The translations under genes and the position numbers were made by a program. Below are positions 12,339 to 19,332 of a stretch of 42,482 bases of DNA, one piece after another (position 1 is the first letter of the stretch; every line of letters starts with the position of its first letter). The stretch lies in contig JAAYBZ010000180.1 in the NCBI GenBank assembly GCA_012744445.1, forward strand, positions 1 to 42,482, written 5' to 3'. This stretch comes from Myxococcales bacterium (GTDB lineage Bacteria; Myxococcota_A; Polyangia; Polyangiales; Houyiibacteriaceae). Under the pieces are notes generated by a model, which was given only the letters and a program-made list of their open reading frames with translations, was not told the origin of the DNA and searched no databases.

Positions 12339-13388
12339 ATGGTGAGTTCGCTTACGGGCTACCCCGTGACCCCCGACGCCGCGGATCCGGACGGGCAGAC
12401 GAACCCGCCCGACGGCTCCGAACCCGACGGCGAGGTGCCCACGACCTGCCCCGACGGGAGCCCGATCGGCACCGTGACGGCCTGCACGCTCGACGGCCTC
12501 GTCTATCCGTGCGGCAACGGCTGCGACGACGACGGCGACGGCCTCGTGGATCTCGACGACCCGCAGTGCGCCGGCGATCCCTGCCACGCGAGCGAGTCGG
12601 TGGCCGGCGGCGGCGGTGGCGGCGCGATCGTGCCGTGCGGTGACAAGGTCTATCAATGCGGCAACGGCCTCGACGACGACGGCGACGGCCTCGTCGACTC
12701 CGAGGATCCCGACTGCCTCGGCCCCTGCGACAACAACGAGTCCGGCTTCTACCCGAACATCCCGGGCGGCGGCAGCGGCGAGGGCAACTGCACCTTCGAC
12801 TGCTATTTCGACGACAACTCCGGCAGCGGCGGCGGCGACTGCCTCTGGAACATCGCCTGCGATCCGCTCGAGCCCGGCGTGCACTGGAACGTGGGCTGCG
12901 CCTACGACGAGAGCACCAAGACGCAGGGCTACAGCTGCTCCGATCTCCGCGACGATCAGTTCGCCAGCCGCTTCTTCTGCGCCGAAAACTGCGAGTGGCG
13001 CGTCCCGAACGGCTGCGACTGCTTCGGCTGCTGCCTCTTCCCCTCGTCGGACAACCCCAACCGCTACCTCTTCATCGGCTCCAAGGACGCGCTCGGCAAC
13101 AAGAACTGCACGCTCGCGGACGCCAAGAAGGACGAGCCCGAGTTCTGCTACGAGTGCACCCCCGTGCCCTCGTGCTTCAACGGGTGCGGGGAGTGCGAGC
13201 TCTGCCTCGGCAAGGACACCCTCCCCGAGCACTGCAACCCGACCGAGCCGCCCGAGGACGGCGGCGTGAACCCGCCCGAACGCTGCCCGGCCGGCCTCCA
13301 GGCCTGCGGCCTCCCCGAGGATCCGGCCTGTCCGGCGGGCCACTACTGCCTCACGGGCTGCTGCGTCTACTTCGGCGGCCCGGGCTGA
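12339..13388 (+). CDS. Cys-rich protein with DDDGDG calcium-type repeats, no export signal
   Basis: A 349-residue protein rich in Cys, Gly, Asp and Pro. Residues 55-77 and 104-126 are near-identical units (CGNGCDDDGDGLVD.. and CGNGLDDDGDGLVD..DPDC). They resemble thrombospondin-type-3/EF-like calcium loops common in extracellular myxobacterial proteins. Further Cys clusters (CDCFGCC, CGECELC, CCVYFG) suggest many disulfides, which implies a place outside the cytoplasm. Yet the N-terminus (MVSSLTGYPVTPDAADPDGQ) has no signal peptide; it looks like the linker that normally follows a lipobox. Earlier in-frame starts would lie within fadA or its terminator. A GTG at 12366 is an alternative start. 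The gene may be 5'-truncated; an 11-bp direct repeat brackets it. Confidence 0.65.
   Translation: MVSSLTGYPVTPDAADPDGQTNPPDGSEPDGEVPTTCPDGSPIGTVTACTLDGLVYPCGNGCDDDGDGLVDLDDPQCAGDPCHASESVAGGGGGGAIVPCGDKVYQCGNGLDDDGDGLVDSEDPDCLGPCDNNESGFYPNIPGGGSGEGNCTFDCYFDDNSGSGGGDCLWNIACDPLEPGVHWNVGCAYDESTKTQGYSCSDLRDDQFASRFFCAENCEWRVPNGCDCFGCCLFPSSDNPNRYLFIGSKDALGNKNCTLADAKKDEPEFCYECTPVPSCFNGCGECELCLGKDTLPEHCNPTEPPEDGGVNPPERCPAGLQACGLPEDPACPAGHYCLTGCCVYFGGPG
12350..12360. repeat. 11-bp direct repeat, left copy
   Basis: GCTTACGGGCT, identical to 13393-13403. The two copies enclose almost the entire Cys-rich gene. They could be a target duplication or a recombination scar; chance is not excluded. Confidence 0.5.
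12501..12569 (+). repeat. 69-bp coding repeat, unit 1
   Basis: Encodes VYPCGNGCDDDGDGLVD plus DDPQC. It is highly similar to unit 2 at 12648-12716 and is inside the Cys-rich gene. The spacing between units (78 bases) encodes a Gly-rich linker. Confidence 0.8.
12648..12716 (+). repeat. 69-bp coding repeat, unit 2
   Basis: Encodes VYQCGNGLDDDGDGLVD plus EDPDC, a near copy of unit 1 at 12501-12569. The Asp pattern suits calcium binding. Confidence 0.8.
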
Positions 13389-13392
13389 TCCA

Positions 13393-13403
13393 GCTTACGG
13401 GCT
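13393..13403. repeat. 11-bp direct repeat, right copy
   Basis: GCTTACGGGCT, identical to 12350-12360. This copy includes the TAA stop codon (on the minus strand) of the lipoprotein gene that begins at 13850. Confidence 0.5.
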
Positions 13404-13850
13404 GAGGACGGTCGGCGACGGCACGTCGCGCTCGCGGGAGAGCCCGAGCACGACGTGCCAGCCGTCGTTCTCTCGCACGAGCTCGAGCGTCGCGACCTCG
13501 CCGGGATCGTCCCCGCGCAACGTGACGCGCGCGCGATCACCGTCGATCACCACGTCCTCGTCGCGGATGCGCCCCGGCTTGAACGCGAAGCCGGCGGCCG
13601 TGGGGACGAACATGTCCGCCCCCGTGAACGGACGATGCGAGAGGCTCTCGGCCGTGCGCGCGCGCGCCTCGAGCACCTCGCGGCTCTGCGCGTCGAGGAG
13701 CGAGAAGGCCTGCGCGCGGTAGGCCGATTGGTGCAACCGCTCGAGCGCCTCGACGAGCGCTCGCGCCGCGCTCTCGGGCGATTCCCTGGGATCACGGGCC
13801 GTGCAGGCCGCGAGCACGAGGAAGAAGCTGAGGAGCCAGACGCGCCGCAT
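13395..13850 (-). CDS. Small predicted lipoprotein
   Basis: A 151-residue protein with signal MRRVWLLSFFLVLAAC (Cys16 acylated). The mature part starts with a helical segment (SAARALVEALERLHQSAY) followed by a beta-rich half (DEDVVIDGDRARVTLRGD, VATLELVRENDGWHVVLGL). This order suggests an NTF2-like/DUF4878-type fold, in which a small cone-shaped domain follows a lipid anchor. That is a structural guess, not a family match. It converges on the Cys-rich gene with only 6 bases between stops. TGCTAGAAG, an extended -10, ends 8 bases before the ATG, so the transcript may be leaderless. Confidence 0.75.
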   Translation of the reverse strand: MRRVWLLSFFLVLAACTARDPRESPESAARALVEALERLHQSAYRAQAFSLLDAQSREVLEARARTAESLSHRPFTGADMFVPTAAGFAFKPGRIRDEDVVIDGDRARVTLRGDDPGEVATLELVRENDGWHVVLGLSRERDVPSPTVLSP

Positions 13851-13858
13851 CGGTCAGG

Positions 13859-13867
13859 CTTCTAGCA
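13859..13867 (-). promoter_or_regulatory. Extended -10 (TGCTAGAAG) for the small lipoprotein
   Basis: Minus-strand TGC-TAGAAG with 8 bases to the ATG at 13850. It is divergent from the lpdA element 50 bases away; the two share TGCTAG and give the gap a partly symmetric look. Confidence 0.4.
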
Positions 13868-13915
13868 CGCCCGGCCCCACGTCGGGATCGACGCGCGAGC
13901 CATCGCGCCCCGTGC

Positions 13916-13924
13916 TGCTAGTAT
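13916..13924 (+). promoter_or_regulatory. Extended -10 (TGCTAGTAT) for lpdA-lipB
   Basis: TGC-TAGTAT lies 40 bases before the lpdA ATG. Unlike most promoters in the window it leaves room for a leader of about 33 bases, with AAGGGG as a ribosome site. Confidence 0.45.
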
Positions 13925-13964
13925 GGCGCTCGGTAGAGGCATCGACCCAAGGGGAACATCCGAA

Positions 13965-15377
13965 ATGAGCAACACGAGCTATGAAGCCATCGTCATCGGC
14001 GCCGGTCCCGGGGGTTACCCTTGCGGTATCCGGCTGGCGCAGCTCGGCGTGAAGACGCTCGTCGTCGAGAAGGAGTCGTTCGGCGGCGTCTGCTTGAACT
14101 GGGGGTGCATCCCCAGCAAGGCGCTCATCGCCGCCACCGGGCTCCTCGACAAGATCAAGCGCGCCGAGACGATGGGCATCGCCGTGAGCGATCTGACGCT
14201 CGACGTCGGCCGCATGCAGGACTGGAAGGACGGCATCGTCAAGAAGCTCACCTCCGGCGTGCGGAGCCTCCTCAAGGGCAACGGCGCCGACACCGTCCTC
14301 GGCGAGGCCAAGCTCGTGGGCAAGAACAAGGTCGAGGTCCGCGAGGCAAACGGTGAGGTGAAGGTCTACGAGGCCACCAAGGGCATCGTCATCGCCACCG
14401 GCGCGCGCGTCGTGCAGCTCCCGAACCTGCCCTACGACGGCGAGGTCGTCATCAGCGCCCGCGAGGCCGTCTCGCTCCGAGAGGCGCCCAAGCGCATGCT
14501 CGTCGTGGGCGGCGGCGTCATCGGCCTCGAGCTCGGCATGGTCTATATGAAGCTCGGCACCGAGGTGACGATCGTCGAGCTCACCCCGGATCTCCTCCCC
14601 GGCGTCGATCGCGATCTCGTCCGCGTCGTCGAGAAGCACCTCAAGAAGGGCGGCGCCCGCGTCCTCACCGAGACCAAGGCGTCCAACGTCGAGATCGGCG
14701 GCGGCGTGGCCAAGGTCACCCTCGAAGGCAAGGGCGGGAGCGAGACGCTCGAGTTCGACAAGGTCCTCGTCTCCGTAGGCTTCAAGCCCAACACCGACGG
14801 CCTCGGCCTCACCGAGGTCGGCGTGAAGCTCGACGAGCGCGGCCACGTGAAGGTGAACGAGCGCCTCGAGACCAGCGTGAAGGGCATCTACGCCATCGGC
14901 GACGTGAGCGGCGCGCCCTACCTCGCGCACAAGGCCACGCACGAAGGCGAGATCTGCGCCGAGGTCATCGCGGGCCACAACGCGGCCATCGACTATCGCG
15001 CGATGCCGGCGGCCATCTTCACCGAGCCCGAGATCGCCACGGTGGGCATGACCGAGACCCAGGCCGAGCGCGACGGCCGCAAGGTGAAGATCGGCAAGTT
15101 CCCCTTCGCCGCCTCGGGCCGCGCCCTCGCCGTCGACAGCACCGACGGCTTCGTGAAGACCATCGTCGACGCCGAGGATCACCAGGTGCTCGGCGTGGCC
15201 ATCGTGGGCCCCGAGGCGAGCGATCTCATCAGCGAGGCCTCGCTCGCCATCGAGATGGGCGCCTTCGCGGAAGACGTGACGCTCACGATCCACCCGCACC
15301 CGACGCTCGGCGAGACGGTGATGGAGTCGTTCAAGCACGCCATCGGCGAAGCCGTCCACGTGATGAACAAGAAGTGA
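13965..15377 (+). CDS. lpdA: Dihydrolipoyl dehydrogenase (E3)
   Basis: FAD enzyme that reoxidises the dihydrolipoyl groups of 2-oxoacid dehydrogenase or glycine-cleavage complexes with NAD. The 470-residue protein has the FAD site IGAGPGGYP (residues 11-19) and the redox disulfide GVCLNWGC (Cys43, Cys48). It also has the NAD site VVGGGVIGLELG, the second FAD segment YAIGDV and the C-terminal catalytic HPHPTLGE. SEVTI-type active-site spacing is normal. AAGGGG precedes the ATG. No E1 or E2 gene is adjacent; instead lipB follows with a 4-base GTGA overlap, linking E3 with lipoate attachment. Confidence 0.95.
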   Translation: MSNTSYEAIVIGAGPGGYPCGIRLAQLGVKTLVVEKESFGGVCLNWGCIPSKALIAATGLLDKIKRAETMGIAVSDLTLDVGRMQDWKDGIVKKLTSGVRSLLKGNGADTVLGEAKLVGKNKVEVREANGEVKVYEATKGIVIATGARVVQLPNLPYDGEVVISAREAVSLREAPKRMLVVGGGVIGLELGMVYMKLGTEVTIVELTPDLLPGVDRDLVRVVEKHLKKGGARVLTETKASNVEIGGGVAKVTLEGKGGSETLEFDKVLVSVGFKPNTDGLGLTEVGVKLDERGHVKVNERLETSVKGIYAIGDVSGAPYLAHKATHEGEICAEVIAGHNAAIDYRAMPAAIFTEPEIATVGMTETQAERDGRKVKIGKFPFAASGRALAVDSTDGFVKTIVDAEDHQVLGVAIVGPEASDLISEASLAIEMGAFAEDVTLTIHPHPTLGETVMESFKHAIGEAVHVMNKK

Positions 15378-16060
15378 GCCGCGCCGTCCCCTCGATCACC
15401 GCGCACCTCCTCGGTCGCGTCGGCTATCGCGAGGCGCACGCGCTCCAGGAGCGGCTGCTCGAGGCGAGGATCGCAGGCCAGATCGGCGACACGCTCCTCC
15501 TCCTCGAGCACCCGCCCGTGCTCACGCTCGGCCGGGCCGCCAAGCGCGAGCACGTGCTCTTCGCGCCGGATCACCTGCGCTCGCTCGGCGTCGACGTGGT
15601 CGAGACCGGCCGCGGCGGCGACGTGACCTATCACGGGCCGGGACAGCTCGTAGGCTATCCCATCGTCGATCTCAAGCCCGACCGGCAAGACGTGCGCAAA
15701 TACGTCTCGAGCCTCGAGGAGACGATGATCCGCCTCGCGGCCGACTACGGCATCACGGCCACGCGGGTCCAAGGGCTCAACGGCGCGTGGGTCGAGGACC
15801 GCAAGATCGGCGCCGTCGGCGTGCGCATCCGCAAATGGGTGACGATGCACGGCTTCGCCATCAATGGCACCACCGACCTCACCCACTTCGACTGGATCGT
15901 CCCCTGCGGCATCCGCGACCGCGCCGTGACGTCGATCGAGCGCGAGCGCGGCGTGCGCCCGACCTACGAGGAGCTCGCCGAGAAGGCCGCGCGCATCTTC
16001 GCCTCGCTCTACGAGGCCGAGCTCACGATCACGCGCGAAGCGCCGTCGATTCCTGCTTGA
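15374..16060 (+). CDS. lipB: Octanoyl-[ACP]:protein N-octanoyltransferase LipB
   Basis: Transfers octanoyl from ACP to lipoyl domains, the first step of endogenous lipoate synthesis. The product of 228 residues begins at a GTG overlapping the lpdA stop (GTGA). Signature segments are present: RGGDVTYHGPGQLVGYP, the catalytic Lys144 in EDRKIGAVGVRI, and the acyl-accepting Cys178 in WIVPCGI. LipA is not in the window. The final 32 bases overlap, on the opposite strand, the end of the DUF697 gene, an unusual long coding overlap; both C-termini look complete. Confidence 0.95.
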   Translation: MSRAVPSITAHLLGRVGYREAHALQERLLEARIAGQIGDTLLLLEHPPVLTLGRAAKREHVLFAPDHLRSLGVDVVETGRGGDVTYHGPGQLVGYPIVDLKPDRQDVRKYVSSLEETMIRLAADYGITATRVQGLNGAWVEDRKIGAVGVRIRKWVTMHGFAINGTTDLTHFDWIVPCGIRDRAVTSIERERGVRPTYEELAEKAARIFASLYEAELTITREAPSIPA

Positions 16061-17045
16061 GGAAATAGGCGATGGCGGCCTTGCCGAGCGCCTTGGTGCC
16101 GCTCGAGGCGATGCCCGCGGCCACGGCCGAGCCGGCGCCGGGGACGACCTTCACGGCCTGCCTCGCCACGAAGCGGAAGCCGAAGCCGGCCGCGCCGACC
16201 ACGCCGAGCGCCGCGAAGGCCTCCGCGACGGTCTTCCGATCGAGGGCGCGCCCGCTGAGATAGCCGATCGCGCCCACCATGAAGGTCTGGAGCGGGGTGA
16301 TCACGGCCGCGTCCGCGAGGGGGATGGGCGTGATGGCCACGGCCATCGTCACGGCCGAGACGGCGTCGACGAGGCGGTTGGCGACCTCTTCGCGCGCTCG
16401 GCGGCCGTGGGGGAGGATCCGGCAGAGCGTGAGGCGCACGCGGAGCGGTGACTCCTCGATGAGGGCGTCGGAGAGCGCCGAAAAACCGCTCGCGCCGCCC
16501 TCCCCCTCGCCGCCGATGAAGACGCGCAGCGCGCGGAAGCCGATCTCGTGCATGGCGTCACGGAGGCGTTTGCGGGCCTCGAGCGCGCCGCCCGCGCCGT
16601 CGTCGTCGACGAGCACGAGCGCCGGCGGCGCGGTCTCGCCGGAGTCGATCGCGTCGACGAGCCCCCGGAGGGTCTGCTCGGCCGGATCGACGTCGCCGGC
16701 CCGCACGTGCATCACCACCGCGTCCGCCTCGCAACGATCGAGGGCCACTCGGAACCGGCTCGGCGCCGCGCGATCGAAGTCGAGCTCGAGCACCTCGACG
16801 CGATCCTCGCCGATCGACTTGGGGTGCCAGGGGCTTCCGTCGGACGCGGCCTCGTCGACGACGCGCGCCGCGCCGAAGAGCCCGCGGAAGAGCCTCTCGC
16901 GATCTTCGTCGTTTGCCGCGACGAAGACGAGCCGCGGCGGCCGCCGGCGCGCCGCGATCTCGAGCAAGGTCTCCGCCTCGCCCTTGGCGTCGCCGAGGCG
17001 CGCGAGGTTCAGTCGACCGCCCGTGAGCTTCGAGACGATGTTCAT
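16029..17045 (-). CDS. DUF697 membrane-associated protein with a degenerate GTPase-like half
   Basis: A 338-residue protein. The C-terminal third (from about residue 225) is a clear DUF697 domain: VDAVSAVTMAVAITPIPLADAAVITPLQ, then YLSGRALDRKTVAEAF and VKVVPGAGSAVAAGIASSGTKALG, hydrophobic helices found next to small GTPases. In related proteins the N-terminal half is a G domain. Here the expected P-loop position reads LVFVAANDEDRERLFRGLFG, with no GxxxxGK[ST]. The NKxD position seems to be ALVLVDDDGAGG. So this may be a pseudo-GTPase, or an unrelated alpha/beta fold. A -10-like TAGTCT ends 6 bases before the ATG, and a 9-bp inverted repeat lies between this gene and its divergent neighbour. 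Confidence 0.8.
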   Translation of the reverse strand: MNIVSKLTGGRLNLARLGDAKGEAETLLEIAARRRPPRLVFVAANDEDRERLFRGLFGAARVVDEAASDGSPWHPKSIGEDRVEVLELDFDRAAPSRFRVALDRCEADAVVMHVRAGDVDPAEQTLRGLVDAIDSGETAPPALVLVDDDGAGGALEARKRLRDAMHEIGFRALRVFIGGEGEGGASGFSALSDALIEESPLRVRLTLCRILPHGRRAREEVANRLVDAVSAVTMAVAITPIPLADAAVITPLQTFMVGAIGYLSGRALDRKTVAEAFAALGVVGAAGFGFRFVARQAVKVVPGAGSAVAAGIASSGTKALGKAAIAYFLKQESTALRA

Positions 17046-17051
17046 CCCGAA

Positions 17052-17080
17052 AGACTAGAACAGCTGCCCCTCGAGTTCAC
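17052..17080 (-). promoter_or_regulatory. Leaderless-type promoter for the DUF697 gene
   Basis: Minus strand: GTGAAC (17075-17080), 17-base spacer, TAGTCT (17052-17057), then 6 bases to the ATG. Transcription would start at or next to the start codon. Confidence 0.4.
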
Positions 17081-17100
17081 CCACGCTCCCATCGAGGGGC
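17066..17100. repeat. 9-bp inverted repeat in a divergent promoter region
   Basis: GCCCCTCGA (17066-17074) and TCGAGGGGC (17092-17100) are perfect arms 17 bases apart, between the start codons at 17045 and 17121. The loop contains the DUF697 -35. This suggests an operator acting on both genes. Confidence 0.5.
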
Positions 17101-17102
17101 CG

Positions 17103-17111
17103 TGTTAGAAC
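17103..17111 (+). promoter_or_regulatory. Extended -10 (TGTTAGAAC) for the DUF1444-like gene
   Basis: TGT-TAGAAC ends 9 bases before the ATG at 17121. No clear -35 is seen. It fits the leaderless pattern of neighbouring genes. Confidence 0.35.
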
Positions 17112-17120
17112 GGCGCTCCC

Positions 17121-18251
17121 ATGGCGGTGCTCCCGCGCGAGCTCGAATGCGTCGATCCCGGCGGGCGATTCGTCGCCGCGGCGCGCGCCTTCCTCGCGCG
17201 GCGCGGCGCCACGCTCGCGCCGGGTGCACGCGGTGTGCGCACCCTCACCTCGCTGCTCGTCGAGCACGCATGCGAGGACGACGGAAGCGGCGACGACGCC
17301 TTCGTCGAGGGCGCCGGCGCCTGCCTCGGCCTCCTCCTCGCGCACGCCTTCCGCGGAGAGACGCGTGCGCGCGAGGGCCAGCACCGCGTGCTCGTGGGCG
17401 AGCTCGGCACGATCGATCCCTTCGAACTCGTCGCGAGGGCCCTCGAGGCGGACGATCCTCGCGAGGCCTTCGCCCGCGCGCTCGAGGCGGCCGAAGCCGA
17501 GGCCAGAGGCGAGGGCCCCATCGCCTCCGCGCTCCGCACGTTCGCCGCCGCGCTCGACGAGCTCGGCGTCCCTCACCGGATCGCGGACCGCTTCGAGCTC
17601 GCCGTCACCCTCGACGACGGGACCGAGATCGACCTCTCGCGCGTCGCCGAGGCGCGCGAAGCCGGCCCCGCCATCGCGCGCCACCTCGCCCGCATGCTCC
17701 TCCCGCAAGAGGACGCGCGCGCGAGCTTCGCCGAGACCAAGGAGCGGATCCTCCCGCGCGTCGTGGGCGACGCCTTCCTCACGCGGCTCGGGGCCTCCGC
17801 CGCTGCGCTCGCCACCACGCGCGTCGCCGAGGGCCTCCACCTCGGGCTCATCGCGCACTTCGGCGATCGCGCGCGCTTCCTCCGACGCGACGAGCTCGAC
17901 GTGGCCGGCGAGCGCTTCGAGGACGTGGCGGCGCTCGCCTTCTCGCGGCTCCTCCGTCGGAGCCAGGACCTCGCCTTTCGTCGAGAGGGTGAGACCTTCG
18001 TGCTCGCCTCGCGCGACGGGCTCGACGCCGCGCGCATCCTGCTCCCCGGCCTCGCCCGCACGCTCGCCGGGATGCTCGGCGCGGTGCCGTACGTGGCCGC
18101 GCCGCACCGCGATCTCCTCCTCGCGTCGGCCGATCCCGAAGCGCTCGCGAAGGAGGCCGAGGACGCATACCGCCGCGCGCCGCACGGCGTCTCGCCACGC
18201 GTCTATCGCTTCGACGGCGAGCGCCTGAGCCCGCGGCCCTTCAGCCCGTGA
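17121..18251 (+). CDS. Hypothetical cytosolic protein, DUF1444-like C-terminus
   Basis: A 376-residue soluble protein with no signal or membrane segment. The N-terminal half is helical and acidic. The C-terminal half (AVPYVAAPHRDLLLASAD ... GVSPRVYRFDGERLSP) resembles the end of DUF1444/UPF0354 proteins, where a 'VPxRDxLL' strand is followed by an 'ISxxLF-dG' tail. I rate that match as plausible rather than certain. The function of that family is unknown. The gene is divergent from the DUF697 gene across a 75-base region with an inverted repeat, and its stop overlaps the tail of the kinase gene by 11 bases. Confidence 0.65.
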   Translation: MAVLPRELECVDPGGRFVAAARAFLARRGATLAPGARGVRTLTSLLVEHACEDDGSGDDAFVEGAGACLGLLLAHAFRGETRAREGQHRVLVGELGTIDPFELVARALEADDPREAFARALEAAEAEARGEGPIASALRTFAAALDELGVPHRIADRFELAVTLDDGTEIDLSRVAEAREAGPAIARHLARMLLPQEDARASFAETKERILPRVVGDAFLTRLGASAAALATTRVAEGLHLGLIAHFGDRARFLRRDELDVAGERFEDVAALAFSRLLRRSQDLAFRREGETFVLASRDGLDAARILLPGLARTLAGMLGAVPYVAAPHRDLLLASADPEALAKEAEDAYRRAPHGVSPRVYRFDGERLSPRPFSP

Positions 18252-19332
18252 GCGAAGGGCGCGAGCGCTCGGCCTCGTCGAGGTCGGGGATGCTCGTGCG
18301 GCGCCCGTGCGGATCGAGCTCGCGCGACTCGCTGTCGCGGATCCGCCGCGCGCTTCCGTCGACGAATCCGCCCATACCCAGGAGGTGCAGCTCGACCACC
18401 TCGGCCACCTGCTGAGGCCCGACGGGCTCGGAGACCGCGTCGATGGCGCGCTGGATCTCGCGCGCGGCCGTGGATGCGTCGGGGATGCGCGCGTCGGGAT
18501 CGGGCTCGAGGAGCCCGTCGAGGAGGCGCTGGACGACCTCGGGCGCCTCCACCCCGACCTCGGCGAGGCGAGGCACCTCGCAGCGCATCACCTTGAACAA
18601 GGTCTCGCGATCGTCTTCGTGGTGGAAGAGCCGCCGGCCGACGAGCGTCTCCCAGAGCACGATGCCCATCGCGAAGACGTCGACGCGGTGATCGGAGGGC
18701 TTCTGTTTGACGACCTCGGGCGCGAGGTAGCCGAATTTGCCGCCGACCATGTGCGGCTCGCGCACGGTGCGGTTGGTGCGCGAGTCGGAGAGGCCGAAGT
18801 CGGCGAGCTTCACCTGGCCTTCGCGGCCGAGGAGGACGTTGTGCGGCGAGACGTCGCGGTGCACGATCCCGAGCGTCTCTCCCGTCTCGTCGACGAGGCC
18901 GTGCGCATAGGAGAGGCCCTTGGCGAGCTCGCGCATCACGTAGAGCGAGAGCCCGAGCGAGAGCACGGGGCTCCCAGCGCGCGTGCGATCGACGAGGCCC
19001 TTGAGCGAATCGCCCTCCACGAGCTCCATGACCATGGAGCGCGCGCCGTCGACGTGCGTTGCGTCGAGCATGCGGACCAGGTTGGGGTGGACGAGGTAAC
19101 GGCCGAGCCGCACCTCGTCCTCGAACATCGAGAGGAAGACGTCGGACTCGAGCCCGGGCCGGATGCGCTTGAGCGCGACGCGCTCGACCTCGCCGTCCTC
19201 GAAGATGGCGTCGGAGAGCCAGACCTCGGCCATGCCGCCGCGGCCGATGAGATCGAGCGGGCGATAGCCGACCGCGCGCGCGCCGCGATCGAAGCGCGAA
19301 CGAGTCGCTCGTCGTTCAGCCGCGCCGCTCAT
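18241..19332 (-). CDS. Cytosolic Ser/Thr protein kinase (Hanks type)
   Basis: A 363-residue kinase with all key motifs: the nucleotide loop GRGGMAEVW (30-38), VALKR with Lys55, catalytic HRDVSPHNVLL with Asp160, DFGLSD with Asp178, and YLAPEV. 'SPHN' in place of 'KPEN' is common in myxobacterial kinases. After the kinase fold (to about 275) comes a helical tail of roughly 90 residues with no transmembrane segment and no sensor domain, so it is soluble. An in-frame open stretch extends further upstream, but the ATG at 19332 gives the right kinase N-terminus. The start overlaps the upstream methyltransferase gene by 17 bases, implying coupled translation. Substrate unknown. Confidence 0.9.
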   Translation of the reverse strand: MSGAAERRATRSRFDRGARAVGYRPLDLIGRGGMAEVWLSDAIFEDGEVERVALKRIRPGLESDVFLSMFEDEVRLGRYLVHPNLVRMLDATHVDGARSMVMELVEGDSLKGLVDRTRAGSPVLSLGLSLYVMRELAKGLSYAHGLVDETGETLGIVHRDVSPHNVLLGREGQVKLADFGLSDSRTNRTVREPHMVGGKFGYLAPEVVKQKPSDHRVDVFAMGIVLWETLVGRRLFHHEDDRETLFKVMRCEVPRLAEVGVEAPEVVQRLLDGLLEPDPDARIPDASTAAREIQRAIDAVSEPVGPQQVAEVVELHLLGMGGFVDGSARRIRDSESRELDPHGRRTSIPDLDEAERSRPSLTG

